A stretch of 64,000 nt of DNA from Hippopus hippopus (taxonomy: Eukaryota; Mollusca; Bivalvia; Cardiida; Cardiidae). This document shows positions 22,040-30,841 of the stretch, in pieces (position 1 is the stretch's first letter; each line of letters opens with the position of its first letter). Location of the stretch: positions 68,695,345 to 68,759,344 of the forward strand of contig OX328096.1 of the NCBI GenBank assembly GCA_946811185.2, in the 5' to 3' direction. Below the pieces are notes generated by a model. That model saw nothing but the letters and a program-made list of their open reading frames with translations. It had not been told where the DNA came from and did not search any database. Made by a program: the position numbers and the translations under genes.

Positions 22040-22356
22040 CTAAGACTGTACCAGGTGACGAAATATCAGCCTTGTCCATTTCAACAGCATTTACAGACAG
22101 CATAATATGGCCGAATTCTCTAGATTTCTCTTTGAAAGGTTAGAAAACATTGTTGCAAAAGGAGGAAAAACTCATAATCAGCATTATCTCCCTCCTTCAC
22201 AATGTTTCTCTCTCTCTGCTTATGTTAAAAGTGGCATAAATAAAACCTCACAGAAAAGATCGTGCTGGCTGCCATGATTTTCTACTTTACCGACAACTTT
22301 TTCAAAAACCTTCTTCCCTAGGGTCATTAAAAGTCTGGATTGGATGGTATAGGGTT
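22040..22356 (+). mobile_element. Family-1 element with ~100-bp insertion
   Basis: A half with CCTTGTCCATTTCAACAGC; the hairpin is doubled and separated by TCTCTCTCTGC and AAATAAAACCTCACAGAAAAG; ends GATGGTATAGGGTTGAA. Same structure at 24119-24448 and 28230-28545. Confidence 0.68.
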
Positions 22357-22775
22357 GAACAAAAGACAGTAAAAAGAAGTGTTTTCAGGCTATCTGAAAA
22401 CTTTTTTTGCAAGAGACAAAAGAAATACAATGAAGCACATTTTTTCTGGTGACTGTTGATGCAACTGTATAGAAAAAGGAAAGCATTAAAATTATTTGAA
22501 GATATCTGTATCCAAAGTGTTAAAAATAACCAGGGAGGAGAACCCTATAATGGAACTAATTTTTTTTTTTACAATCTAAAATCTACCGCAGGAGACAATC
22601 TTAAAACATTGGGATTCTTCATTCAGTCAGGTTTAAAAGTCTAGACTGCAAATAGCTGGATTATACAAAAAAAGGCCACCAATTTTATCCTATTTTATCT
22701 GCATCGTAAATTTCTGACCCTGGAAAATTCTCCTGGTTTTGTGATATGTGGTTAACAGTGCTTCTAGTGCTTTCA
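22348..22775 (+). repeat. Segmental repeat P, copy P3 (empty family-1 site)
   Basis: GGAAAGCATTAAAATTATTTG with the intact TTAA at 22486-22489. Confidence 0.85.
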
Positions 22776-22995
22776 CCTTTTACCACACAATTCTGAGTTT
22801 TGAGGACCCTTGGGATGAAGCCTTTTGAACACATTGTGGGAAAAGAAGAAAATGCTGGTTACCAGCGTTTTCTCCTTTTCTCACAATGTTTTCAACACTG
22901 TCAATGATAAGTTCCATCATTTGAGCAAATTCAAGTTGTTTTCTGCATATGCTTTCAAACTGGACAGGTTTATTCTTGTTTTGTGGGAAAAAATT
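22775..22995 (-). mobile_element. Family-1 element in duplicated block
   Basis: CCTTTTACCACACAATTCTG to TTTGTGGGAAAAAATTT. Confidence 0.8.
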
Positions 22996-22998
22996 TTA

Positions 22999-23205
22999 CT
23001 TGTTACCAAATGATGAAATCTCAGACTTGTCCAAAATTAATTATTGGCAAAAATCTGTATCACTAACTGAATTTTGTCTCTCTTGAAAACATTGTTGAGA
23101 AAAGAGAAAAGCTGGTTAAGGGTATTTTCTCCTTTATCCACGCTGATTTTATAAGCCTTCTTCCTTAGGGTCATTTAATCAAGTAGTTCTTTGAAAAGGG
23201 TGAAC
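22999..23205 (+). mobile_element. Family-1 element, shortened hairpin
   Basis: TTGTTACCAAATGATGAAATC to GTTCTTTGAAAAGGGTGAA. Confidence 0.72.
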
Positions 23206-23239
23206 TCAGAAAAATATTGCTATTTCAGGACTGATTCTG

Positions 23240-23470
23240 TGACAGTCTACCGTAAGATACTGTTATTTAACAACTCTGATGACAAAACGCTAACTATAGA
23301 CACTGTAAGAGAAGAAGAAAAGATAATGCTGTTAAAAATTTTCTTCCCCTTTTCTCACAATGTTTTTTAACCTTTCACTAACAACTTCTTTCATTTGAGA
23401 GACCATTCTTTTGGTAGACAGCAAATGTTTCAAAATAAATAAATCCATAAATTTATTGTCTGGTAAACAT
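23240..23470 (-). mobile_element. Family-1 element, diverged
   Basis: GTCTACCGTAAGATACTG to TGTCTGGTAAACATG. Confidence 0.68.
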
Positions 23471-23479
23471 GTTTAGACA

Positions 23480-23712
23480 TTTTATCCTCTCCCATATAAT
23501 CCTGTGTTCTTAACAACCTGTAGAAAAGAAGCTTTCTGGAAAAACTGTGAGAATAGGAGAAAATGATAGTTACCAGCATTTTCTCCTTTTCTTACAATGT
23601 TTTCTGCCCATTCCTTGACAAACTCAACATTTCAGTCACATGTTATTTCCGTCTGCAAATGCTTTCAACATGTACAAGTCTAAAAATCTGTCATCTGTCA
23701 ACATAACCCCTT
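23480..23712 (-). mobile_element. Family-1 element with a single B unit
   Basis: CATTTTATCCTCTCCCATATAATCC, hairpin, A half to GTCTAAAAATCTGTCATCTG; the one-unit state of the 105-bp array. Confidence 0.75.
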
Positions 23713-23731
23713 TGAGAGTAAATTAGACACC

Positions 23732-23911
23732 TTTTTGCAGAAGACAATTCAAATGTGGCTGAAGTAATAAAATTTGTTTGTGAAAGCGAGAATAACATTG
23801 TGGGAAGAGGAGAAAATGCTGGTTAACAGCATTTTCTCCTTTTCCCACAAAGGTTTTAAAAAGCTCCTTTTTGGTGTTGTTAAAACTCAGGATTGTGTGG
23901 TAAAGAGTTGA
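23732..23911 (+). mobile_element. Family-1 element, outer A half missing
   Basis: Begins inside the A half (GCAGAAGACAATTCAAATGTG); ends GTGTGGTAAAGAGTTGA. Confidence 0.75.
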
Positions 23912-23940
23912 CATCTCATAAAACATCAGAAAAAGATTTT

Positions 23941-24111
23941 CGTCTTTACCACGTGATAAAAATTTAGACTTGTTGGCATTGAAAAATTGCCATTGAATGC
24001 CAGAAAATACTTTTGAAAAAAATTGGAAAAGGGGAAACTGCTGGTTACCACAAATTTTTCAAAAGGCCTCTTCCTCAGGGTTGTTAATACTTGGAATTGT
24101 GTGGTAAAGGA
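23941..24111 (+). mobile_element. Family-1 element with deletions
   Basis: TCTTTACCACGTGATAAAAAT to TTGTGTGGTAAAGG; right hairpin arm mostly lost. Confidence 0.7.
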
Positions 24112-24118
24112 AGGTCAA

Positions 24119-24448
24119 ATCTGCACCAGATGACAAAACATTAGACTTGTCCATTTCAACAGCATTTACAGACAACATCATTCAATATAGCTCAGATCTC
24201 TAGATTTCTCTTTGAAAGGTTAGAAAACATTGCTGGAAAAAGAGGAATGTAATCAGCATTATCCCCCTCCTTCACAATCTCTCTCTCTGCCTATGTTTAA
24301 AGTGGTAAAAATAAAACCTCACAGAAAAGATCGTGAGAAAAATAGCAAATGCTGGCTACCAGCATTTTCTCCTTTTCCCACAATGTTTTCAAAAGCTTTC
24401 TCTCTTTTGGGTCATAAAAAGTCTGGATTGTATGGTAAAGGGTTGAAC
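24119..24448 (+). mobile_element. Family-1 element with insertion (paralogue of 22040 copy)
   Basis: CACCAGATGACAAAACATTAG, interrupted by CTCTCTCTGCC...CTCACAGAAAAG; ends TGTATGGTAAAGGGTTGAA. Confidence 0.68.
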
Positions 24449-25016
24449 AAAAGACAGTAAAAAGAAGTATTTTCAGGCTATTTGATAACTTGTTGCAAAA
24501 AACAACGGAAATACAATGAAGCACAACTTTTCTGGTTACTGTTGATGCAACTGTATAGCAAAAGGAAAGCATAAACTCGTTACCAAACAAAAAATTGTTA
24601 GACTTGTCCTAACTGAAAGCAATTGCTGACACAACTTTTCCTTGATTCAGCATTTTCTCCTTTTCTCACAATGTTTTCAAAAGGCTTCTTCCTCAGGGTC
24701 ATTAAAAGTAGGGACTGTGTGGTAAAAAGTTAAACTAATTTGATGATGTCTGTATCGGAAGTGTTAAAAATAACCAGAGAGGAGGACCGTATAATGGAAC
24801 TTTTTTTTTTATCTCTTTCTAAAATCTACCGCAGGAGACAATCTTAAAACGTTATTGGGATTCTTCTTTCAGTCAGGTTTAAAAGTCTAGACTGCAAATA
24901 GCTGGATTACACAAAAAAAAGGCCACCAATTTTATCCTATTTTATCTGCGTCGTAAATTTCTGACCCTGGAAAATTCTCCTGGTTTTGTGATCTGTGGTT
25001 AACAGTACTTTGAGTG
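24443..25016 (+). repeat. Segmental repeat P, copy P4 (filled family-1 site)
   Basis: Carries a family-1 copy at the same TTAA as P1; otherwise collinear with P2 and P3. Confidence 0.82.
24574..24733 (+). mobile_element. Family-1 element inserted in P4, left hairpin arm lost
   Basis: CTCGTTACCAAACAAAAAATTG to GTGTGGTAAAAAGTTAA; same orientation and site as in P1. Confidence 0.82.
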
Positions 25017-25232
25017 CTTTGACCTTTTAACACAAAATCCTGAGTTTAAACAACCCTGAGGACAAAACCTTTTAAAAACATTGTGGGAAAAGAAGAAAAT
25101 GCTGGTTACCAGCATTTTCTCCGTTTCCCACAATGTCTTCAACGCTGTCAAAGATTGGGTCCATCATTTGAGCCATTTCAAATTGTTGTCTGCAAATGCT
25201 TTTAAATTTTTCTTGTGTGGTAAAAAGTTAAC
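25016..25232 (-). mobile_element. Family-1 element in duplicated block
   Basis: CCTTTTAACACAAAATCCTG to TTGTGTGGTAAAAAGTTAA. Confidence 0.8.
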
Positions 25233-25758
25233 TTGTTACCAAATGGTGAAATGTTAGACTTGTCCAAAATTAAAGTATTTGCAAAAATCTGAATCACTAA
25301 TTGAATTTTGTTTCTGTAAAAACATTGTAGAGAAAAGCTGGTTAAGAGCATTTTCTCCTTTTTCCACTCTGTTTTTACAAGCCTTCTTCGTTAGGATCAC
25401 TTAATCAAGTGGTGCCGAGTCCTGGTAGCTCAGTTGGTAGCGTGCAGGACTTGAGAACAGGGGGTCGTGGGTTCGATCCCTGGCTCAGCCAATTTCTTTC
25501 CGAGGACTGATGATAGTCATTGCAACAGGATTCATTCCTCTCTCACCGCTGACTATTGTTTCGACAATGGTTACGTGGGAAAGCAGCCAGTGGCTTGGAA
25601 AGAAAATTGTGCGGAGTACTGGTAAAAGAGACTCCAGGAAAGCATGGATAGGTGTGCTGGCTGCCGCAATATAACTGAAATAATGTTGAAAACGGCGTTA
25701 AACACCATACAATCAATCAACAATAATTAAGTGGTTGTTTGAAAAGGGTGAACTCGGA
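25233..25758 (+). mobile_element. Family-1 element interrupted by a SINE
   Basis: TTGTTACCAAATGGTGAAATG; the B half stops at TTAATCAAGTGG (25412) and resumes at 25735 with TTGTTTGAAAAGGGTGAA. Confidence 0.75.
25413..25723 (+). mobile_element. SINE (main family), best copy
   Basis: About 311 bp. tRNA-like head with A box TAGCTCAGTTGG and B box GGTTCGATCCC, acceptor-like pairing GAG...CTC, then a non-tRNA body (CGAGGACTGATGATAGTCAT, AAAATTGTGCGGAGTACTGG) and a tail of AATC repeats. Target duplication TAATCAAGTGG (25402-25412) / TAATTAAGTGG (25724-25734), confirmed by the uninterrupted paralogue near 20515. Transcribed, if at all, by RNA polymerase III and moved by a LINE. Confidence 0.88.
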
Positions 25759-25774
25759 AAAAAATTGCTATTTT

Positions 25775-25990
25775 AGGACCGATTCTGTAACAGTTTACCT
25801 TACAATACTGGTATTTAACCACTCTGATGACAAAACGCTAAATATAGACACTGTAAGAGAAGATAATGCTGATAAAATTTTCTTCCCCTTTTCTCACAAT
25901 GTTTCTAACCATTTAGTTCATTCCTACATTTGAGACAGCATTTATTTGGTTGACTGAAAAAGTTTCAACATAAATCTGGAAATTTATAGT
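25775..25990 (-). mobile_element. Family-1 element, diverged
   Basis: AGTTTACCTTACAATACTGG to AGTCTGGTAAACATG. Confidence 0.68.
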
Positions 25991-26010
25991 CTGGTAAACA
26001 TGTTTCGAAC

Positions 26011-27080
26011 TTTTAATCCTTTCCCATATAATCTTGTGTTATTATCAAACCATAGAAGAGAAGCTTTCTGGAAACACTGTGAGAAAAGGAGAAATGCTGC
26101 TTACCAGCATTTTACTTTTAATCCACTCCCACACAATCCTGTCTTATTTACAACCTGTAGAAAAGAAGCTTTCCGGAAACAATGTGAGAAAAGGAAAAAT
26201 GCTGGTTACTAGCGTTTTACTTTTAATCCATTCCCACAAAATCCTGTGTTATTAACAACCCATAGAAAAGAAGCTTTCAGGAAACATTGTGAGAAAAGGA
26301 GAAATGCTGGTTACTAGCATTTTACCTTTATTCCTCTCCCACAAAATCCTGTATTATTTACAACTCGTAGAAAAGAAGCTTTCTGGAAACACTTTGAGAA
26401 AAGGAGAAATGCTGGTTACTAGCATTTTACTTTTAATCCTCTCCCACACAATCTTGTGTTATTTACAACCTGTAGAAAAGAAGCTTTCTGGAAACACTGT
26501 GAGAAAAGGAGAAATGCTGGTTACCAGCATTTTACTTTTAATCCTCCCCACAAAATCCTATGTTTATTAACAACCCATAGAAAAGAACTTTTCTGGAAAC
26601 ATTGTGAGAAAAGGAGAAATGCTGGTTACTAGCATTTTACTTTTAATCCTCTCCTACACAATCTTGTGTTATTTACAACCTGTAGAAAAGAAGCTTTCAG
26701 GAAACATTGTGAGAAAAGGAAAAATGCTGGTTACTAGCATTTTACTTTTAATCCTCCCCCACAAAATCCTGTGTTATTAACGACCCATAGAAAAGAAGAT
26801 TTCTGGAAACATTGTGAGAAAAGGAGAAATGCTGGTTACTAACATTTTACTTTTAATCCTCTCCCACAAAATCCTGTGTTATTAACGACCCATAGAAAAG
26901 AAAGTTTCTGGAAACAATGTGAGAAAAGGAGAAATGCTGGTTACTAGCATTTTTTCCTTTTTCCACAATGTTTTCTGCCCATTCCTTAACAAATTTCAAC
27001 ATTTGTGTCACAGTTAATTGCTGTCTGCAAATCTTTTCAATCCAGAGTCTAAAGATTTGTCTTCTGGTAAAACTTTTAAG
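26011..27080 (-). repeat. Nine-unit 105-bp tandem array made from the family-1 B half
   Basis: TTTTAATCC-type starts occur at 26011, 26116, 26221, 26326, 26431, 26536, 26641, 26746 and 26851: exactly 105 bp apart each time. Each unit runs from the element's terminal repeat through the left hairpin arm to just past the apex (GGTTACTAGCATTTTA). The last unit continues through the full right arm and A half to about 27080. Because 105 is a multiple of three, reading frames stay open and give a spurious 35-residue protein repeat. Confidence 0.93.
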
Positions 27081-27103
27081 CCTTTTAGGAGCGAAATAGA
27101 TAC

Positions 27104-27356
27104 GAGCCATGCTCTGGCAAAAGGGGGCTTAATGCATCTCCGTAATGCTCAATACCAAGCAAGTCATCATCATAATTATAGGTCCATAAAATCCATTTTA
27201 TGTTACAACAGGCTGAATCCAGAGATTGAGTAGTCCTTGCACATGCAGAAAATATACAAAAAGCAAAATGTTTCGACCCATGTCAGCCTGCGCAGGCTGA
27301 CATAGGTTGATACTTTTTGCAGATGCATTGAGCCCCCTTTTCACAGAGCATGGCTC
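27104..27356. mobile_element. Family-2 element with confirmed 4-bp target duplication
   Basis: GAGCCATGCTCTGGCAAAAG to CACAGAGCATGGCTC, 253 bp, ATAC on both sides (27100-27103, 27357-27360). The paralogous site at 21167-21170 has a single ATAC and no element. Centre carries GACCCATGTCAGCCTGCGCA / GCTGACATAGGTTGA. Confidence 0.9.
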
Positions 27357-27499
27357 ATACATTTTTAGTAAGTTGAATATCCAGAGATATTGCAGTTTTT
27401 GCCCAAACATCTCATAAAGTATCAGAAAGCCTAGTTTACGGTAAGTCTTTACCATGTGACATGAGACTTGTTCATATTAAAAGAATTTGCAGACCATAA

Positions 27500-27850
27500 A
27501 TTGACCCTTTACGTCACAATCCAAAATTTTAACGACCATGAGGAGGAAGGCTTTTGAAAACATTGTGGGAAAAGGAGAAAATGCTAGTTACCAGCATTTT
27601 CTCCTTTTCTCACAATGTGTTAACCGTTAACATCACAATCCAGAGTTTTAAAGACCCTGAGGAGAAGGGCTTTTGAAAACATTGTGGGAAAAGGAGAAAA
27701 TGCTGGCAACCAGCATTTTCTCCTTTTCCCACACTGTTTTTCACCCTATGCTATACTAAATTCATCACTAGAGCCACATTCTATATGTCATTGTAAAAGC
27801 TTTGAATTTGGACCATTCTGAAAAATTTTGTTGTGTTGTGAAGAATTAAC
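27500..27850 (-). mobile_element. Family-1 dimer (paralogue of 21318 copy)
   Basis: CCCTTTACGTCACAATCC, hairpin, then TTAACCGTTAACATCACAATC; ends GTGTTGTGAAGAATTAA. Confidence 0.8.
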
Positions 27851-27852
27851 TG

Positions 27853-28218
27853 CTGCTACTATTATGGAGAAAGGTATTGAAAATAAAGAAAACATTGTGG
27901 GTAGAGGAGAAAATGCTGGTTACCAGCATTACCAGCAGGTAACCAGCATTTTCTGCTTTCTCACAGTGTTTTTCACCCTATGCTATACTAGGTTCACCAT
28001 CTGAGCCACATTCTATATGTCATTGTAAAAGCTTTGAATTTGGAACATCCTGAAATTTTATTGTGTGATGAAGAATTAATTGGAGAAAGCTTTTGAAAAT
28101 AAAGAAAACATTGTGGGTAAAGGAGACAATGCTGGTTATCAGCATTTTCTCCTTTTCCCAAAATGTTTTCAAAAGGCCTCTTCCTCAGGGTTGCTATTAC
28201 TCAGAACTGTGTGGTAAA
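27853..28218 (-). mobile_element. Family-1 apex-duplicated copy followed by a B-B copy
   Basis: Paralogues of 21668-21894 and 21895-22035, sharing the ACCAGCATTACCAGCAGGTA apex and the truncated left B half. Confidence 0.75.
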
Positions 28219-28229
28219 GAAGGGCTAAG

Positions 28230-28545
28230 TCTGCACCAGGTGATGAAATATTAGACTTGTCCATTTCAACAGCATTTACAGACAACATAATTCAATATGT
28301 CTCAAATCTTTAGGTTAGAAAACATTGCTGGAAAAGGAGGTAAAGCTTGTAATCAGCATTATCTCCCTCTGTCACAATGTATCTCTCTCTCTCTCTGCTA
28401 ATGTTAAAAGTGGCATAAATAAAACCTCACAGAAAAGTTCGTGATAAAAGTAGAAAATGCTCGCTACCGGCATTTTCTACTCTACCAATGTTTTCAAAAG
28501 CCCTGCACCTAAGGATGGGCAAAACACAGGACTGTCTTTTAAAGG
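28230..28545 (+). mobile_element. Family-1 element with insertion (paralogue of 22040 copy)
   Basis: GCACCAGGTGATGAAATATTAG to TGTCTTTTAAAGGATCAA, with TCTCTCTCTCTGC inside. Confidence 0.65.
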
Positions 28546-28719
28546 ATCAAGCACAGCTTAGGAAGCTTATCATGTTTTTTTCTAATCTCAGAACATAAAG
28601 AACATCAGATGTACCAAGAAACTTACATAAATATTTTTACTAGTAAACCACAAGCACTGAAGTGCAGATTTTCCATTTCTGCATAGTTAACTTATCACAT
28701 ACATGAGCACAGCATTCCT

Positions 28720-28943
28720 CTAACCCTCACTGCACAATGGCGTCTTTTAACGAGCCTGGTAGAGAAGGCTTTTGAAAACATTGTGGGAAAAGAAGAAAAT
28801 GCTAGTAACCAGCATTTTCTCCTTTTCTCACAGTGTTTTCTATCCTTCCCATAACGAATTTCAATCTTTCAGTCACATTCATTTTGTCAGCAACTGCTTT
28901 CAATTTGGACTAGTCTAAAAAATTTTGTCTGGTATAGGGTTAA
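28720..28943 (-). mobile_element. Family-1 element
   Basis: CTAACCCTCACTGCACAATGG to TGTCTGGTATAGGGTTAA; palindrome intact. Confidence 0.85.
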
Positions 28944-29379
28944 ATTGTACATGATGGCACAAAACTGTGAACATATTGGAATAATTGTCATGTCTTACTT
29001 AGATATCATGTACTAGTACATGTATTTGGCAAAATTTCAATTTGCTTTTTACCAGACAATATGATAGAAGTTTGTGAAGCCCATAAAAATTTTGTATACT
29101 GGTCATGATGGCATCATTTATCATTTTAATGGTGCAAGGGAGATAACTCAGTCTTAATTTAAAACTTGATTAACAAGGTTGAATTCATATGTATGTGTAT
29201 GGTGAATCTTACTTTGATTACCAAAATGCAAGTTTCCTTTTTTAAATTGTAGCAGTTGTTTTAAACATGATAAAATTCAAAGGAGAGTACCTTTATGCTA
29301 CGAAATCATTCTTGTCTTTGGCATCTCAAACTGTAAGAAGATGTTTGAAATAAAAGTTCAGGCACACGCACATACACAC

Positions 29380-29460
29380 ACACAGGGAAGAGACGGACGC
29401 ACAACAGACACTGGACCTTGCTATAAGCTCGCTCACCTTGCCAGTGGAGCTAAAAACACT
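29380..29460 (+). repeat. 3' fragment of a pearl-like element
   Basis: GGACGCACAACAGACACTGG and CCTTGCCAGTGGAGCTAAAA match the end of the element at 49864-50950 (GGCCAGTGGAGCTGAAAAC). Confidence 0.5.
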
Positions 29461-29496
29461 CCATTATTGCTTCAAGGAAACCTTTACCAGCACTCG

Positions 29497-29795
29497 CCGA
29501 GCCCCGGTAGCTCAGTCGGTAGCGTGCAGGACAAGGGGTTGCTGGTTCGATCCCTGGCTCGGCCGATTTCTTTCTGAGGATTGATGATGGTCATTGCCTC
29601 AGGATTCATTCCTCTCCCACTGCTGACTATTGTTTTGATGATGGTTATGTGGGAAGCAGCCAGTGGCTTGGAAAGAAAATTGTGCGGAGTACAGGTGAAA
29701 GAGACTCTAGGAAAGCATGGATAGGTGCACTGGCCACTGCGATATAACTGCAGTAATGTTGAAAACGGTGTTAAACACCATACAATCAATCAATC
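29497..29795 (+). mobile_element. SINE (main family)
   Basis: GCCGAGCCCCGGTAGCTCAG head, B box GGTTCGATCCC, body as in the 25413 copy, tail CATACAATCAATCAATCC. The anticodon-arm region is shortened, so it is not a working tRNA. Confidence 0.86.
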
Positions 29796-29945
29796 CTATA
29801 ACTTTACCAACATATTACTGGCAAAATTATGTGGTCTGGTAAAGAGAAACTCTTTACACTGTATCAATGATGTACTAATAACTGACATACTGTAGACACC
29901 CAGCAAATAAATCTCACTCAGGCCCCATATTCCGCAAGAATGGCA

Positions 29946-30105
29946 GTCAAAAGCCCCTCCACCCTTGCAAAATTGCGAAGGGGCTTTTGACCGACTTTAA
30001 GATTTGATTAAGGGGATAGAAACCTCCCTTGCAAAATCGTGAAGGGGCTTTTGACCGCCTTACCCATTTTGGGGGTAGGGGATAATGACCAGAGGGGCTT
30101 TTGAC
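29946..30105. repeat. Short repeat cluster built on GGGGCTTTTGAC
   Basis: One inverted copy at 29946-29957 and direct copies at 29980-29991, 30044-30055 and 30094-30105; the first two are also preceded by TTGCAAAAT or its inverse. Confidence 0.6.
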
Positions 30106-30152
30106 CATTTACCATTCCATAAAAGGGAATGAAGCCCCAGGTGTTCTGAGTC

Positions 30153-30380
30153 TTAACTCTTTACTAAATGACAAAAATGTAGACTTGTCCGAATTTAAAG
30201 TATATTCAGATGACAATAAAAATGAGCTTAATTGATGGAATTTGTCATTGGTAGGGTAGAAAACATTGTAGGAAAAGGAGAAAATGCTGGTTACCAGCAT
30301 TTTCTCCTCTTCCTACAATGTTTTCAAAAGGCTTCTTTCTCAGGCTCGTTAAAAGTCGGGATTGTCTGGTAAAAGGGTAA
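30153..30380 (+). mobile_element. Family-1 element, intact
   Basis: TTAACTCTTTACTAAATGAC to TGTCTGGTAAAAGGGTAA. Confidence 0.9.
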
Positions 30381-30491
30381 AGAAAAATGAAAGATATTCA
30401 AATCATTTTTTAACATTTTTTTCTATTCATTCTTTTTTTCTAACTTTACAGGCACTTCATGTATTTGTATTCAAATAACAAACATTTATTT

Positions 30492-30766
30492 GAACTATGC
30501 TCTGAGAAATGGGGTTCTAATGCATCTGCAAACAGTATTGACTCAAGTCAACCTGCACAGTCCATGCAGGCTGACCTAGATCAAAACTTTTTCCTATGCG
30601 AAAGTTTTCTACATGTCTATAGACCATTCTATTTAATCATTAAGTCTGAATGGAATGGAAATGTATTAAACTGAATGGATTTTTATGGATCCATAATAAT
30701 GTGATGATTTGCTTGGCATAATGTGTCTCTGAGATCATTAAACCCCTATTTTACAGAGCATGGCTC
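30492..30766. mobile_element. Family-2 element
   Basis: GAACTATGCTCTGAGAAATG to CAGAGCATGGCTC; ATTT on both sides (30488-30491, 30767-30770). Confidence 0.82.
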
Positions 30767-30841
30767 ATTTACAGAGAGGGTCTCACATTTTCTGATTAAT
30801 TCTTTCTTCCCTTAATAATTTTTGTTTCTTCCATACAAATA

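Larger units (their letters stand above)
21171..22340 (+). repeat. Segmental repeat Q, copy 1
   Basis: Near-identical to 27361-28440, beginning ATTTTTTAGTTAGTTGAATA and including the same set of family-1 copies. Empty for the family-2 element found in copy 2. Confidence 0.85.
27361..28440 (+). repeat. Segmental repeat Q, copy 2
   Basis: Second copy of 21171-22340, with the same dimer (27500-27850), apex-duplicated copy (27853-28078) and B-B copy (28079-28218) of family 1. Confidence 0.85.

Noticed and set aside
25413..25490. Intact tRNA gene (also 29497-29570, 43040-43132)
   Set aside because: Good A and B boxes but poor cloverleaf pairing, a continued SINE body and several diverged copies; these are SINE heads.
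26000..26570. Overlapping plus-strand frames encoding a 35-residue repeated peptide
   Set aside because: They exist only because the tandem unit is 105 bp, a multiple of three; the same peptide (EMLVTSIL) comes from the element's hairpin in many other places.
26011..26960. CRISPR-like regular array
   Set aside because: Units are contiguous 105-bp repeats without unique spacers, in a eukaryotic intron-rich window, and match the family-1 half-element.
29484..29789. 101-codon minus-strand frame (also 33488-33811 and 42818-43048)
   Set aside because: The frames lie within SINE copies and correspond to each other only through the SINE sequence.
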